This document shows positions 16,358 through 26,093 of a stretch of DNA of 64,000 nt, in pieces. Position 1 is the first letter of the stretch. Each line of letters starts with the position of its first letter. The notes below the pieces were generated by a model that had not been told where the DNA came from, ran no database searches, and worked only from the letters and a program-made list of their open reading frames with translations. The stretch is from an uncultured Acidimicrobiales bacterium (GTDB lineage: Bacteria > Actinomycetota > Acidimicrobiia > Acidimicrobiales > CADCTF01): positions 28,542 through 92,541 of the forward strand of contig CADCTF010000127.1 in NCBI GenBank assembly GCA_902805655.1, read 5' to 3'. Position numbers and translations under genes: made by a program.

Positions 16358-16382
16358 CCCGTTCGATCCGGGCCTGGGGCGC
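16358..16382 (+). repeat. Right attachment-type direct repeat (25 bp)
   Basis: Exact copy of 12685-12709, the T-arm to 3' end of tRNA-Arg(CCU), without the rest of the tRNA. It marks the right end of the island, 7 bp before the stop codon of the minus-strand MFS gene. Confidence 0.85.
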
Positions 16383-16389
16383 TGAAGGT

Positions 16390-17628
16390 TCACACGGGCT
16401 CACCGGCACGACTGACGGCTCGCATGGCGATGGCAGCCGCGGCGGCGAACAGGACGACCGAGCCGGTGAGGGCGACGGTGATCGACGCCGCCCCCGCGAG
16501 CACTCCGAGGGTCACACCCAACAGGATCTCGCCGAGGTTCTCGGCCTGCGAGAGGAACGAGTGCACCGTGGCTCGCACCTGGCTGGTGGCGCGCTGGTTC
16601 ACCCAGATGACGCCCACGGCCCGGGTCACCGGCAAGGCGACGCCTTCCACCACGAGGACACCGGCCACGGCCGTGCGGGCGTCAGGTGCGTGCGCAAAGA
16701 GGAACAGCCCCACCGAGCCGACGAGCGCGGCGCCGGCGTAGGCACGCCGGGCGACGCCAGTGCCGTCGATGCGAGCCTCGACCATTCGCAGGACGACTGC
16801 GGCGACGGCCAGAGTCGACAGGGCGAGGGCCGCGAACCACACGATCGGGTCGGGTGCGACGGGAAAGCTCAGGTCGAGGAGCCGCCGCTGAAGAAGCCGT
16901 CCGAACGCCTCGCCGCCGCCGTTGATGAGCAACGTGGCCGCCAGCACGATGAGCACCACGTGGTCACCGCGGGCCAGGGCAACGCCACGTCGAAGGATGA
17001 CCCACGCCTCCTGCCGACGACCCGACGGGGTGGCCACGAAGCGGTGCTCAGGGAAGCGGGCCACCTCCACCAGACCGAGCAGCACCATGGCCAGGCCGGC
17101 CACCACGACCGCCGTGGCCAGGTCTCCGGCCCACGCGAGCGCGCCGATCCCCACGATGCCGGCCGCCGCACCCACGACCTCCCGACGGGCCCGCTTGGCC
17201 AGCACCCGGTTGATCAGGTCGGGCCGGTCGAGCTCGTCGGTCACCCATGCGACGTCGGCCCCACTGGACAGCGCCCACCCGAGCCCCCACAGAGCCTGGG
17301 TGAGCACGAGGACAGGGAAGGCGGTGACGAGACCGGTGAGAGCCATGCCGCTGCCCATCACCACATGGGCGGCAACCAGCGTCCACTTGCGGCTCACCGT
17401 GTCGGCCAGCACGCCGGCCGGCACCTCGGCGAGCACCACGGTCACGCCCTGGAAGGTGCCCAGGAGCACGAGCTCGAGCGCCGTCAGGTCGGCCACGACC
17501 ACGAGGTAGACGCTGGTGACGAGCCACCAACCGCGCGCCAGGGCGGCGCGCATCCAGGCCCACCGGAGGAAGCTGACGGCAACCGCCGGCAGCGGCGGCC
17601 GCCGCGAGTGGCGCGCGTCCGGAGTCAT
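16390..17628 (-). CDS. MFS transporter
   Basis: 412 aa with about twelve hydrophobic helices. The loop between helices 2 and 3 has [22 protein letters not shown], the GxLaDrxgRr motif A of the major facilitator superfamily. A long middle loop (residues ~185-215, basic) joins the two six-helix halves. WGLGWALSSGADVAWVTDEL in helix 4-5 resembles the group of small drug/metabolite exporters related to tetracycline-type carriers. The substrate is unknown. Its 3' end abuts the right island repeat, so it is the original chromosomal neighbour of tRNA-Arg. Confidence 0.85.
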   Translation of the reverse strand: MTPDARHSRRPPLPAVAVSFLRWAWMRAALARGWWLVTSVYLVVVADLTALELVLLGTFQGVTVVLAEVPAGVLADTVSRKWTLVAAHVVMGSGMALTGLVTAFPVLVLTQALWGLGWALSSGADVAWVTDELDRPDLINRVLAKRARREVVGAAAGIVGIGALAWAGDLATAVVVAGLAMVLLGLVEVARFPEHRFVATPSGRRQEAWVILRRGVALARGDHVVLIVLAATLLINGGGEAFGRLLQRRLLDLSFPVAPDPIVWFAALALSTLAVAAVVLRMVEARIDGTGVARRAYAGAALVGSVGLFLFAHAPDARTAVAGVLVVEGVALPVTRAVGVIWVNQRATSQVRATVHSFLSQAENLGEILLGVTLGVLAGAASITVALTGSVVLFAAAAAIAMRAVSRAGEPV

Positions 17629-17691
17629 CGCGGCCCGGACGCTACGGCGCGACCTCCGATCGGAAGGTACGAATATCGCCCGCCGGACGGG

Positions 17692-18162
17692 CTAGGCCCC
17701 GGTCTGCTGCGACAGGTAGTGCTGCTCGCCGAGCTGCTTGATCAGCTCGAGCTGGGTCTCCAGCCAGTCGGCGTGCTCCTCCTCGCCGTGCAGGATGCGC
17801 TCGAGCACCTCCCGGCTGCCGTTGTCGCCCTGGCTCCAGCACATGGGGATGCCACGGTTCAGCCGCTCGATGGCGAGCCGCTCGACGTCGAGCGCCAGCT
17901 GCAGCTTCTCGGTCGGCGTCTCACCCACGCGCACGGTGCCCAGCCGTTGCAGGTTGGGGATGCCCTCGAGGTACAGGATGCGGTCGATGAGCGCGTCGGC
18001 GTCCTTCATCTCGTCGATCGAGTCCTCACGGAACTTGGAGCCGAGGCGCTCGTACCCCCAGTTCGACAGCATCTTGGCGTCGATGAAGTACTGGTTGATG
18101 GCGGTGAGCTCAGCGGTGAGCACGTCGTTGAGAAGCTCGATGACGTCGGCGTTGCCTTGCAT
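17692..18162 (-). CDS. bfr: Bacterioferritin
   Basis: 156 aa, the standard length. It stores iron as a mineral core in a 24-mer, with heme at subunit interfaces (Met52 present in DEMKDAD). Ferroxidase ligands Glu18, Glu51, Glu94, Glu127 and His130 are all in place, but position 54, normally His in the DEMKHAD motif, is Asp (GAC codon), a change in the di-iron centre. The C-terminal [18 protein letters not shown] is typical. It is the last gene of a group with bfd and a small ORF downstream of an IdeR/DtxR-like box. Confidence 0.93.
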   Translation of the reverse strand: MQGNADVIELLNDVLTAELTAINQYFIDAKMLSNWGYERLGSKFREDSIDEMKDADALIDRILYLEGIPNLQRLGTVRVGETPTEKLQLALDVERLAIERLNRGIPMCWSQGDNGSREVLERILHGEEEHADWLETQLELIKQLGEQHYLSQQTGA

Positions 18163-18195
18163 GGTCCTCGAATCTGCAGAGATGGACGGTTGCGG

Positions 18196-18399
18196 TCAGG
18201 CAGCCGCGGACGCCTCGGAGTGACGGCTCGATGCGTCCGACGACGTCTGCTCGAGCAGCTCCGCCAGCACCGGCCAGCACCCGCCGCAGCGCGAGCCCGC
18301 CCGGCATTCTCGCGCGATCTCCTCGACCGTCCTGGCACCGGAGGCCACGGCGGCCTTCACGGCACGATCGGTGACGCCCCGACACGAGCAGACGTACAT
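18196..18399 (-). CDS. bfd: Bacterioferritin-associated ferredoxin
   Basis: 67 aa [2Fe-2S] protein. The four ligands are visible: Cys4 and Cys6 in [11 protein letters not shown], and Cys38 and Cys41 in SRCGGC. Bfd delivers electrons to bacterioferritin heme to release stored iron. The start at ATG 18399 is set by the invariant N-terminal MYVC. The gene is 33 bp upstream of bfr on the same strand, as in many genomes. Confidence 0.92.
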   Translation of the reverse strand: MYVCSCRGVTDRAVKAAVASGARTVEEIARECRAGSRCGGCWPVLAELLEQTSSDASSRHSEASAAA

Positions 18400-18407
18400 G
18401 CCGGACC

Positions 18408-18623
18408 CTACGACGCTTCCACGCGATGCGCAGCTTCGGTCGTCCGGCGCACGACCAACGGCGTGCCCTCGGCCGCCAGATCGGTGGCCGACGCCAGCGA
18501 CACGGGGATGACTCGTGGGAGGCGATGGCCGACGCCATGAGCGTGCGCTCGCACGCCCGACTCGTCCACCGTGATGTCGATCCAGCTGATGTGGCGCATC
18601 CCGAGTGCTGCTGCGGTGACCAT
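18408..18623 (-). CDS. Small hypothetical protein upstream of bfd
   Basis: 71 aa from ATG 18623, preceded by GAGGT; a GTG at 18629 is also in frame. No signal peptide. The sequence MVTAAALGMRHISWIDITVD followed by VIPVSLASATDLAAEGTPLVVRR has two short strand-helix units but no family I recognise. It is 8 bp before bfd and first behind the iron box, so it is probably co-transcribed with bfd and bfr and may have a role in iron handling. Confidence 0.5.
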   Translation of the reverse strand: MVTAAALGMRHISWIDITVDESGVRAHAHGVGHRLPRVIPVSLASATDLAAEGTPLVVRRTTEAAHRVEAS

Positions 18624-18653
18624 GCACACCTCGTGGTAGGTGGGGCGACCTCT

Positions 18654-18672
18654 GAAGGTTAGGGCACCCTAA
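18654..18672 (-). promoter_or_regulatory. IdeR/DtxR-type iron box upstream of the bfd-bfr group
   Basis: The 19-bp window matches the TTAGGTTAGGCTAACCTAA consensus at about 14 of 19 positions and contains a perfect inverted repeat GTTAGGG-CA-CCCTAAC (18658-18673). It sits 31 bp upstream of the first gene of the group. In mycobacteria, IdeR boxes upstream of bfrA mediate iron-dependent control, and a similar role is inferred. Confidence 0.65.
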
Positions 18673-18763
18673 CGCTGCTTGCCAAGCCGGGCTTCCCGGG
18701 CCAACGGTCTCCCCGGACCCCGTTTCATTGCTCCACCGATCGGGCACGGCTCCGGGAAGCCGT

Positions 18764-19558
18764 ATGAGCCGATCCGTTCGAACCGCAATCGCCACTGTCG
18801 TGGTGGCGGTCACGCTGTTGGCCGCGGCCGCTCCGGCACTGGCAGCCGAGACGAGACCACCGTCGCCGGGCGGTGACGACACGGCAGCGGCGACCAACGC
18901 CGAAGGTGGGTCGTCGGTCTTCGATCTGGCCTACTCCATCCGCCGGGTGGTGGACGGCGCGGCCGCCGACCAGGCGCGCACCAGTGCGGCCAAGACCACG
19001 TGCACCGACTGCCAGACCGTGGCGCTGGCCTTCCAGGTGGTGCTGGTCTACGGGGGCGCCACCACCGTCGCCCCCAAGGACCAGAGCACCGCTTCCAACG
19101 TGGAGTGCGCCGAGTGCGTGACGTTCGCATCGGCCACCCAGCTGGTGATCGGGGTGGACGGCCCCTCCCGCCTCTCGGGCGAGGGGGTCCGTCGGCTCGT
19201 CGCCCTCCAGCAGCGCCTTCGGGCCCTCGAGGACGAGGCCGCCGGTCTCACGCCGAACCAGCTCCTCGCGGCGGTGAGCGCGGCCGAGCAGCAGCTCGTG
19301 TCCATCTTCGATACCCAGCTCCTGCCCGTCGGGCCACGACGGCCCGAGCCCCCGTCGTCGACCACCACGACCACCGCCCGGCCCGCAGGATCCACGACCA
19401 CCGCTCCTGTCGGTTCGTCGACGACGGTGCCCGGTCGGTCGACGACCACGACCACGACCACGACGACGCCGCGCAGCTCCACGACTACCTCCACCTCCAC
19501 CTCGGCGCCGGCTGCGCCGACGACCACCAGCACCACCGCTCCGTCGCCGGCGTCGTGA
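18764..19558 (+). CDS. Secreted protein with two CxxC repeats and Thr/Pro-rich tail
   Basis: 264 aa. Sec signal peptide (VRTAIATVVVAVTLLAAAAPALA). The core has two related repeats: CTDCQTVALAFQVVLVYGG and CAECVTFASATQLVIGVDG, each a CxxC followed by an alternating hydrophobic stretch. A similar CxxCxTxAxAxQ pattern occurs in some actinobacterial secreted proteins of unknown role. A helical segment is followed by ~75 residues made almost wholly of Thr, Ser, Pro and Ala, a probable cell-wall-spanning or glycosylated stalk. The paired cysteines may form disulfides or bind metal. Its stop overlaps the next start (GTGA). Confidence 0.7.
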   Translation: MSRSVRTAIATVVVAVTLLAAAAPALAAETRPPSPGGDDTAAATNAEGGSSVFDLAYSIRRVVDGAAADQARTSAAKTTCTDCQTVALAFQVVLVYGGATTVAPKDQSTASNVECAECVTFASATQLVIGVDGPSRLSGEGVRRLVALQQRLRALEDEAAGLTPNQLLAAVSAAEQQLVSIFDTQLLPVGPRRPEPPSSTTTTTARPAGSTTTAPVGSSTTVPGRSTTTTTTTTTPRSSTTTSTSTSAPAAPTTTSTTAPSPAS

Positions 19559-20376
19559 GGTTCGGCCCGGGACGCTCGGCCGGCGGCGCGTTCGCGCTGG
19601 CCGTCGTCATGCTCACCGGGGGCTGCGGCAGGCTGGGTGGCGAGCCGAGTGCCGGCGAAGCGCTGCGCACGGCCGAGCGCAAGCTGGCCGAGGTGAAGCG
19701 CGGTGACATGGACCTCGGCATGACCGCCACGGCAGGCGAGGGCCCGACCGCGACGGCACCGGTGGGCTTCCGCCTGGCCGGCCGCTTCTCCGTCGATGGG
19801 CAGCAGCCGCTGCCGATCCTCGACCTCACCTACATACGGCTCCTGGGCGACGGGGAGCAGACCAGCGCCGTCCGCTCCAACGGTCAGGACGCACAGGTGA
19901 GCTCAGGGGGCGTGACGACTCGCGTGCCCGAGCGGATGGAGGCGGATCTCCGCGGCGGCACCCGCGGCGGCATGGTGCGACTGGCGTTCACGAGCTGGGT
20001 GGTCGACCCTCGGCTCGAGGATGGCCAGCTGGTGGACGGCGTGTCCACCCGGCGGATCACCGGTGCGGTCGACGTGGCTCGCCTGCTCTCGGACATGGCG
20101 GCCACCGACGTGCGCATGGGAGGCGAAAGCGCTCCTCTCGTGCTCGACGAGGCCGCCCGCCAGCGCATCAACTCGCGGGCGCGACGCACCTCGGCCACGG
20201 TGCTCGTTGGCAAGGAGGACGGCATTCCCCGGCAGGTCGAGGCACGGGCCGAGCTGGCCGGTGACGTCCCGCCCGAGCTACGCGCCGCGCTGGGCCGGGT
20301 CGGGAACGTCAGCCTCGAGGTGACCTTCGGCCTGCGCCGGCCGGGCCAGCCGGTAGAGTCGCCGACCCTCCAATGA
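19555..20376 (+). CDS. Predicted lipoprotein, LppX/LprG-like
   Basis: 273 aa from GTG 19555, which overlaps the upstream stop. Signal sequence GAFALAVVMLTGGC gives a plausible lipobox (TGGC). The mature part has the long curved beta-sheet pattern of LppX/LprG/LprF-type lipid-binding lipoproteins: EVKRGDMDLGMTATAGEG, VGFRLAGRFSVDG, LVDGVSTRRITGAVDVARLLSDM and GIPRQVEARAELA. Those relatives carry lipids or glycolipids to the envelope. Translational coupling with the CxxC protein suggests a joint envelope role. Confidence 0.65.
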   Translation: MRFGPGRSAGGAFALAVVMLTGGCGRLGGEPSAGEALRTAERKLAEVKRGDMDLGMTATAGEGPTATAPVGFRLAGRFSVDGQQPLPILDLTYIRLLGDGEQTSAVRSNGQDAQVSSGGVTTRVPERMEADLRGGTRGGMVRLAFTSWVVDPRLEDGQLVDGVSTRRITGAVDVARLLSDMAATDVRMGGESAPLVLDEAARQRINSRARRTSATVLVGKEDGIPRQVEARAELAGDVPPELRAALGRVGNVSLEVTFGLRRPGQPVESPTLQ

Positions 20377-21170
20377 CCGCAGACGACATCACCGCAGCCT
20401 TCTTCGAGCGGACGGACGAAGGCCTGGCACCTCGGGCTCATGCTCGCAGCCCATGGTCGGAGGACATGCTGCACGGGCGGCTCCTCGGCGGCCTCGCCGC
20501 CGCCGCCCTCGAACGGGAGCACGGCGCCGACGACCTGCAACCGGCGCGCCTCACGATCGACCTGTTCAAGGCGGCGCCCATGAAGCCGCTGCAGGTGACG
20601 ACGACCCGCGTGCGAGACGGTGGGCGGATCCGCGTGGCCGACGCCCTGCTGCGATGCGACGGCTACGACGTCGGTAGGGCCAGCGTGGTCTTCCTGCGTC
20701 GGGCGGAGCAGCCGTCCGGTGCCGTGTGGAGTGCCCCGGAGTGGGACGTGCCGCCGCCTGAGGAGGTGCCGCCGCCGCCGCCCAACCCGATGCGGCGCAA
20801 CACCGCGATCGAGATGCGGCCGGTCGGCGGGGCGGGCATGGGCACACCCGGCCAGAAGCGCGTGTGGCTCCGCGATCGATGCCAGCTGGTGGAGGGCACG
20901 CCCTTGTCGCCCTTCGCCCGGGTCGCCGCCATGGCCGACTTCGCCAGCCCCCTCGGCAACTCAGGTGACACCGGCCTGCAGTTCATCAACGCCGACATCA
21001 CGCTCTATCTCCGGCGCGCTCCGACGAGCGAGTGGATCGGGTTGGAGACCGGGAGCCACCTGTCCGAGGCCGGGGTCGCCATCGCGCACGCCACCCTCTA
21101 CGACACACAAGGGGCCATCGGCTACAGCGACGTGTGCGCGGTGGCCAACGCCCGCGCTCCGCAGGGCTGA
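20373..21170 (+). CDS. Acyl-CoA thioesterase family protein (double hotdog)
   Basis: 265 aa, overlapping the lipoprotein stop by ATGA. The N-terminal hotdog unit shows HGRLLGGLAAAALEREHG and LTIDLFKAAPMKPLQVTTTRVRDG. The C-terminal unit shows ADFASPLGNSGDTGLQFINADITLYLRRAP and WIGLETGSHLSEAGVAIAHATLYDTQGAIGYS. This is the pattern of TesB-related thioesterase-like proteins common in actinobacteria. The substrate is unknown. It is the third gene of a coupled envelope/lipid cluster. Confidence 0.78.
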   Translation: MTADDITAAFFERTDEGLAPRAHARSPWSEDMLHGRLLGGLAAAALEREHGADDLQPARLTIDLFKAAPMKPLQVTTTRVRDGGRIRVADALLRCDGYDVGRASVVFLRRAEQPSGAVWSAPEWDVPPPEEVPPPPPNPMRRNTAIEMRPVGGAGMGTPGQKRVWLRDRCQLVEGTPLSPFARVAAMADFASPLGNSGDTGLQFINADITLYLRRAPTSEWIGLETGSHLSEAGVAIAHATLYDTQGAIGYSDVCAVANARAPQG

Positions 21171-21183
21171 GGCCGGCGGCGGC

Positions 21184-22056
21184 TCAGCCGGCGAGCGCGT
21201 CCCGCAGCTCGGCGCCGAGGGACGCCAGCGCATCCCGCAGCGCCGACACATCCGGCCCGGCGGAGAGCAGGGAGCGGGATGCCGCGGGCAGCACACGATC
21301 GGGACACGCAGCGAAGCAGGCGGCAACGTCGTCGGGGGTGGCCCCCTGGGCGCCGAGGCCCGGCGCCAGGAAGAGCCCGCCCATCGCCGCCAGGTCGAAG
21401 CCCTCCGGTGGCTCGTGGGTCGGCGCGAACACCGCGCCGAAGGGCCCGACACCACCGTCCGACCCGACCACCCCTCGGTTCTCGGCGGCCAGCTCTTCGA
21501 TCAACCGCTGCTCGACCGTCGAGCCGTCGGCGTGCCGGGCCGCCTGCACCGATCGGCCCTCGGGATTGCTCGAACGGGTGACCACGAACACGCCGGCGCC
21601 GGAGGCCGCCGCCCGGTCGAGCAGGCCACGGAGCGCGCCCAGACCGAGATACGGCGTGATGGTGAGGGCGTCGACAGGGATGCCGGCGTCCTTGCCGAGA
21701 TAGGCCTCGGCGTACGCCTGGTTGGTGGATCCGACATCGCCCCGCTTGACGTCGAGCAGCACCAGCACGCCGTTCCCCCGGCACTCGGACGCAAGTCGCG
21801 ACAGCGCTCGCACGCCCTGCCACCCGTGCCGCTCGTAGAAGGCCGACTGCGGCTTCACCACCGCAACCGATCCCGCCGCCGCCTCCACCACCACGTCGAC
21901 GAACCGCTCCAACCCGTCGGCCGTATCGCCGAGCCCCCACTCGTCGAGCAGGGCGCCGGAGGGGTCGAGGCCGAACACCAGCGGGCCGTGCACCGCACGA
22001 GCCGCCGCAAAGCGCTCGGCGAAGGGAAGGGCGGAGGCCGCCGGGGTCATCGACAC
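21184..22056 (-). CDS. pyrF: Orotidine 5'-phosphate decarboxylase
   Basis: Last step of UMP synthesis. 290 aa from GTG 22056, or 288 from ATG 22050. It is the longer class-II form typical of actinobacteria: LVFGLDPSGALLDEWGLGD at the start, FYERHGWQGVRALSRLASEC, the catalytic LDVKRGDVGSTNQAYAEAYLG containing the Lys-Asp pair, PYLGLGAL, and FLAPGLGAQGATPDDV for the phosphate loop. It is not clustered with other pyrimidine genes here. Its 3' end is close to the convergent thioesterase. Confidence 0.93.
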   Translation of the reverse strand: MSMTPAASALPFAERFAAARAVHGPLVFGLDPSGALLDEWGLGDTADGLERFVDVVVEAAAGSVAVVKPQSAFYERHGWQGVRALSRLASECRGNGVLVLLDVKRGDVGSTNQAYAEAYLGKDAGIPVDALTITPYLGLGALRGLLDRAAASGAGVFVVTRSSNPEGRSVQAARHADGSTVEQRLIEELAAENRGVVGSDGGVGPFGAVFAPTHEPPEGFDLAAMGGLFLAPGLGAQGATPDDVAACFAACPDRVLPAASRSLLSAGPDVSALRDALASLGAELRDALAG

Positions 22057-22123
22057 CGCTTCAGACTACGGCTGCCCCTGCGGCGGGGGTTTGGTAACGG
22101 ACGTTCAGGAGATCACCAGGGAC

Positions 22124-23821
<1,698 letters not shown>

Positions 23822-23872
23822 CGGTCCGGGCCTGGCACCCGCTGCCGGTGCGGCCCTCCTACCCTCGTCGCC

Positions 23873-24535
23873 ATGGCCCGCCGCAACCGCCCGTCGTCAG
23901 CACGCGACGTCGTGCAGGGCTTGAGCGGGTTGGCGCTGGTCGGCGCGATCGCTTTGACTGCAGGGCCGCTCTTCGCGTCGGACGACGTTCCGACCTCCAT
24001 CGCGGAGCCCCAGGCCGGGCCGGCGACCATGACCTCCACCACCACGACCTCCGCCGCCCTTCCCCCGTCTGCGCCGGTCACCGTCACGAGCGTCGAGTCG
24101 AACGGAACCGCTCCGCCATCCGACGAGCTGATCGCCGACGTGGCGGCCACGGTGCAGGGATGGCTGGAGGTGGCGTCGGTGCGCCCCCTCGGTTCGGCCC
24201 GGCCGGCGGGCGACCTGTCTCCCTACTTCACCGTCTCTGCCCTCAACCGCCTGGCCGCCACCCCGACCGACCGCGCCGCGCTGGTCGACGAGGGCCTGCC
24301 CCCCGCGTCGCAGGGCGTGGCGGTGGAGACGGCGGAGGTGGCGCTCAGCACGCTGGCCGGCCCGGACGGCCGGGTGGCGGTGGTGCTCGGCACCCTGAAC
24401 CTCAAGGTTCACGCCGTGGGGCCGACACTGGATGTGGACATCGTGCGCACTGGCACGATCTCCCTCGCGTTCCAGGACGGGCGCTGGAAGATCGACTCCT
24501 ACGAGGTACGCGTGTCCAGAAGCTCCCGCCCATGA
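23873..24535 (+). CDS. Membrane-anchored protein of unknown function (NTF2-like C-terminal domain)
   Basis: 220 aa. A single N-terminal helix (VQGLSGLALVGAIALTAGPLFA) is followed by a Ser/Thr/Pro linker to about residue 80, then a compact alpha-beta domain: ELIADVAATVQGWLEVASVRP, LSTLAGPDGRVAVVLGTLNL and TGTISLAFQDGRWKIDSYEVRVS. The last pattern is typical of NTF2-like or Mce-associated extracytoplasmic domains. ATGA overlap with the LCP gene indicates coupled translation and a cell-envelope role. Confidence 0.6.
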   Translation: MARRNRPSSARDVVQGLSGLALVGAIALTAGPLFASDDVPTSIAEPQAGPATMTSTTTTSAALPPSAPVTVTSVESNGTAPPSDELIADVAATVQGWLEVASVRPLGSARPAGDLSPYFTVSALNRLAATPTDRAALVDEGLPPASQGVAVETAEVALSTLAGPDGRVAVVLGTLNLKVHAVGPTLDVDIVRTGTISLAFQDGRWKIDSYEVRVSRSSRP

Positions 24536-25428
24536 GCCGTTCCTGGTTGCGGCGCTTGGTGCTGGTAGCCCTCGCCGGTGTGGTGGCGTCCGTGCCGCCC
24601 GCCTCCGCGGCCCGCGCCTCGAAGCCGGCGGCGATCGTCATCCAGAAGGTCGACGAGGCGAAGTTCGAACCCGCTCCCGGCGAGCCGTTCTTCCTGCTGC
24701 TGCTGGGCAACGACGGCCGCGCCGGTGTGAGCGGCCAACGGGGCGATGGGATCCACCTCGTGGGCGTCAACCCGTCCGCCGGCACGGCGACGATCCTCAA
24801 CATCCCACGTGACACCTGGGCGGACGTGCCGGGACGGGGCTACGGCAAGATCAACTCCGCCTTCCAGTTCGGGGGCCTTCGGCTGCAGGCCGAGACCGTC
24901 GGTCGACTCGTCGGCGTGCCGGTCACGTTCGGCATCACCACCGACTTCGACGGCTTCCAGGGGCTGGTGGAGGACATGGGCGGCCTCGAGGTGAACGTGC
25001 CGTTCGACATGAACGACCGCAACTCCGGCGCCGTGTACCCCGCCGGGCCGATCCACATGGACGCCCACTACGCCCTCGCCTTCGCGCGCAACCGCTACAT
25101 CCCGGGCGGCGACCTGGCCCGCACCGAGCATCAGGGGATCTTGTTGCAGACCGCGCTGACCAAGGTGCGAGCCGAGACGAACGGGCCCCTCGACACGATG
25201 CGGATGGTCGCCATCCTCGCCCGCCACACCTCGCTGCACGACGTCAGCCTGGCGGACCTGTACACGCTGGCCCGATACGCGACAGGACTCCCGGCCGAGG
25301 GCATCCGCAACATCACCATGCCTTCGACCATCACCACCATCGGTCGGGCGTCAGTGGTGCTCCCCGGACCTGGGTCAGCCGAGCTCTTCGCCGACTTCGC
25401 CGACGACGCGGTGCTGCAAGCCCACTAG
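24532..25428 (+). CDS. LytR-CpsA-Psr (LCP) family protein
   Basis: 298 aa with signal peptide (LVLVALAGVVASVPPASAARA). Conserved LCP features: FFLLLLGNDGRAG, ATILNIPRDTWADVPGRGYGKINSAFQFGG with the Arg-Asp pair that binds lipid pyrophosphate, a GGLEVNVPFDM segment, and YALAFARNRYIPGGDLARTEHQGILLQ. Members transfer undecaprenyl-linked glycopolymers such as arabinogalactan or teichoic acids onto peptidoglycan. It overlaps the upstream membrane gene by 4 bp and its stop overlaps the convergent hydrolase by 4 bp. Confidence 0.9.
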   Translation: MSRSWLRRLVLVALAGVVASVPPASAARASKPAAIVIQKVDEAKFEPAPGEPFFLLLLGNDGRAGVSGQRGDGIHLVGVNPSAGTATILNIPRDTWADVPGRGYGKINSAFQFGGLRLQAETVGRLVGVPVTFGITTDFDGFQGLVEDMGGLEVNVPFDMNDRNSGAVYPAGPIHMDAHYALAFARNRYIPGGDLARTEHQGILLQTALTKVRAETNGPLDTMRMVAILARHTSLHDVSLADLYTLARYATGLPAEGIRNITMPSTITTIGRASVVLPGPGSAELFADFADDAVLQAH

Positions 25429-26093
25429 ACCCCGGCTGCGTACGTCTCGAGCGCCTCGGCGAGGGACGACACGACCACACCCGGCTCGGCCACGACGGCC
25501 TCGAGCCACGGTGGCCGGCCGACCGCGCACACGGCGATGGGGTCGGCCACCGGCGACAGGTGCGTCACCTGGCGGGCGAAGTTGGTGGCGTAGTCGGGCG
25601 GTCGGGGGTCCCGGGTGAGCTCGGCCAAGGCGAAGGGATCCGGCGGCGCACCGTGCGCCGGGTTGACGGCGATGACGCTCGGTGAGCCGGGTACGGGCCC
25701 CCCGCCGGCCAGGCCGGGACCGTCGAGCAGGATGGCACCGAGCACGAGGTCCGGCCGGCCACCGGCGATGAGCAGGGCGACGTACGCGCCGAGGCCCCGC
25801 CCGGCGATGGTGGCGGGGCCGACGTGCGCCAGGGCGGCGTCGGCGTCAGCCATGAGCAGCTCGCACGTGTAACCGCCGCCGAGGGGGATGGTGGAGTCGC
25901 CGTGGCCCATGAAGTCGAGGCCGTACACGGCGCCCGGCCACGTCTCGTATCCCAGGGGCAAGGTGGCCGGAGTGCGCTCGCCCAACCCGTGGAGCAGGAG
26001 GAGCGGGTGACCGGCCCTCGCGTCGGTGGCGCTCCGGATGGTGTGCAGGGCCAGGGACGCGCGCGCATGGGTGAGCCGCACCGGCGATGTCAT
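25425..26093 (-). CDS. Alpha/beta-hydrolase-fold protein lacking the nucleophile
   Basis: 222 aa. The fold is clear: HPLLLLHGLGERTPATLP, VYGLDFMGHGDSTIPLGGG and TIAGRGLGAYVALLIAGGRPD. The last is the nucleophile elbow, but it reads Gly-Arg-Gly-Leu-Gly (residues 98-102), so the catalytic Ser is replaced by Gly100. No compensating residue is evident, so it is probably not a hydrolase and may bind a ligand or the neighbouring enzyme. ATGA overlap with the active-looking hydrolase upstream implies coupled expression. Confidence 0.75.
   Translation of the reverse strand: MTSPVRLTHARASLALHTIRSATDARAGHPLLLLHGLGERTPATLPLGYETWPGAVYGLDFMGHGDSTIPLGGGYTCELLMADADAALAHVGPATIAGRGLGAYVALLIAGGRPDLVLGAILLDGPGLAGGGPVPGSPSVIAVNPAHGAPPDPFALAELTRDPRPPDYATNFARQVTHLSPVADPIAVCAVGRPPWLEAVVAEPGVVVSSLAEALETYAAGV

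Larger units (their letters stand above)
12685..16382. mobile_element. tRNA-Arg-integrated mini-island / prophage remnant (3.7 kb)
   Basis: Bounded by perfect 25-bp repeats derived from the tRNA-Arg 3' end. Contents: HTH protein, ribbon-helix-helix-like protein, orphan peptide-binding lipoprotein, broken phage-scaffold gene and a winged-helix-like ORF. No integrase, excisionase, replication or complete structural gene is visible, so it is a decayed or satellite element that must have relied on an integrase supplied in trans or since lost. Confidence 0.7.

Noticed and set aside
19360..19530. ACC/ACG triplet-rich stretch resembling a tandem repeat
   Set aside because: Imperfect codons of a Thr-rich protein tail; no fixed repeat unit.
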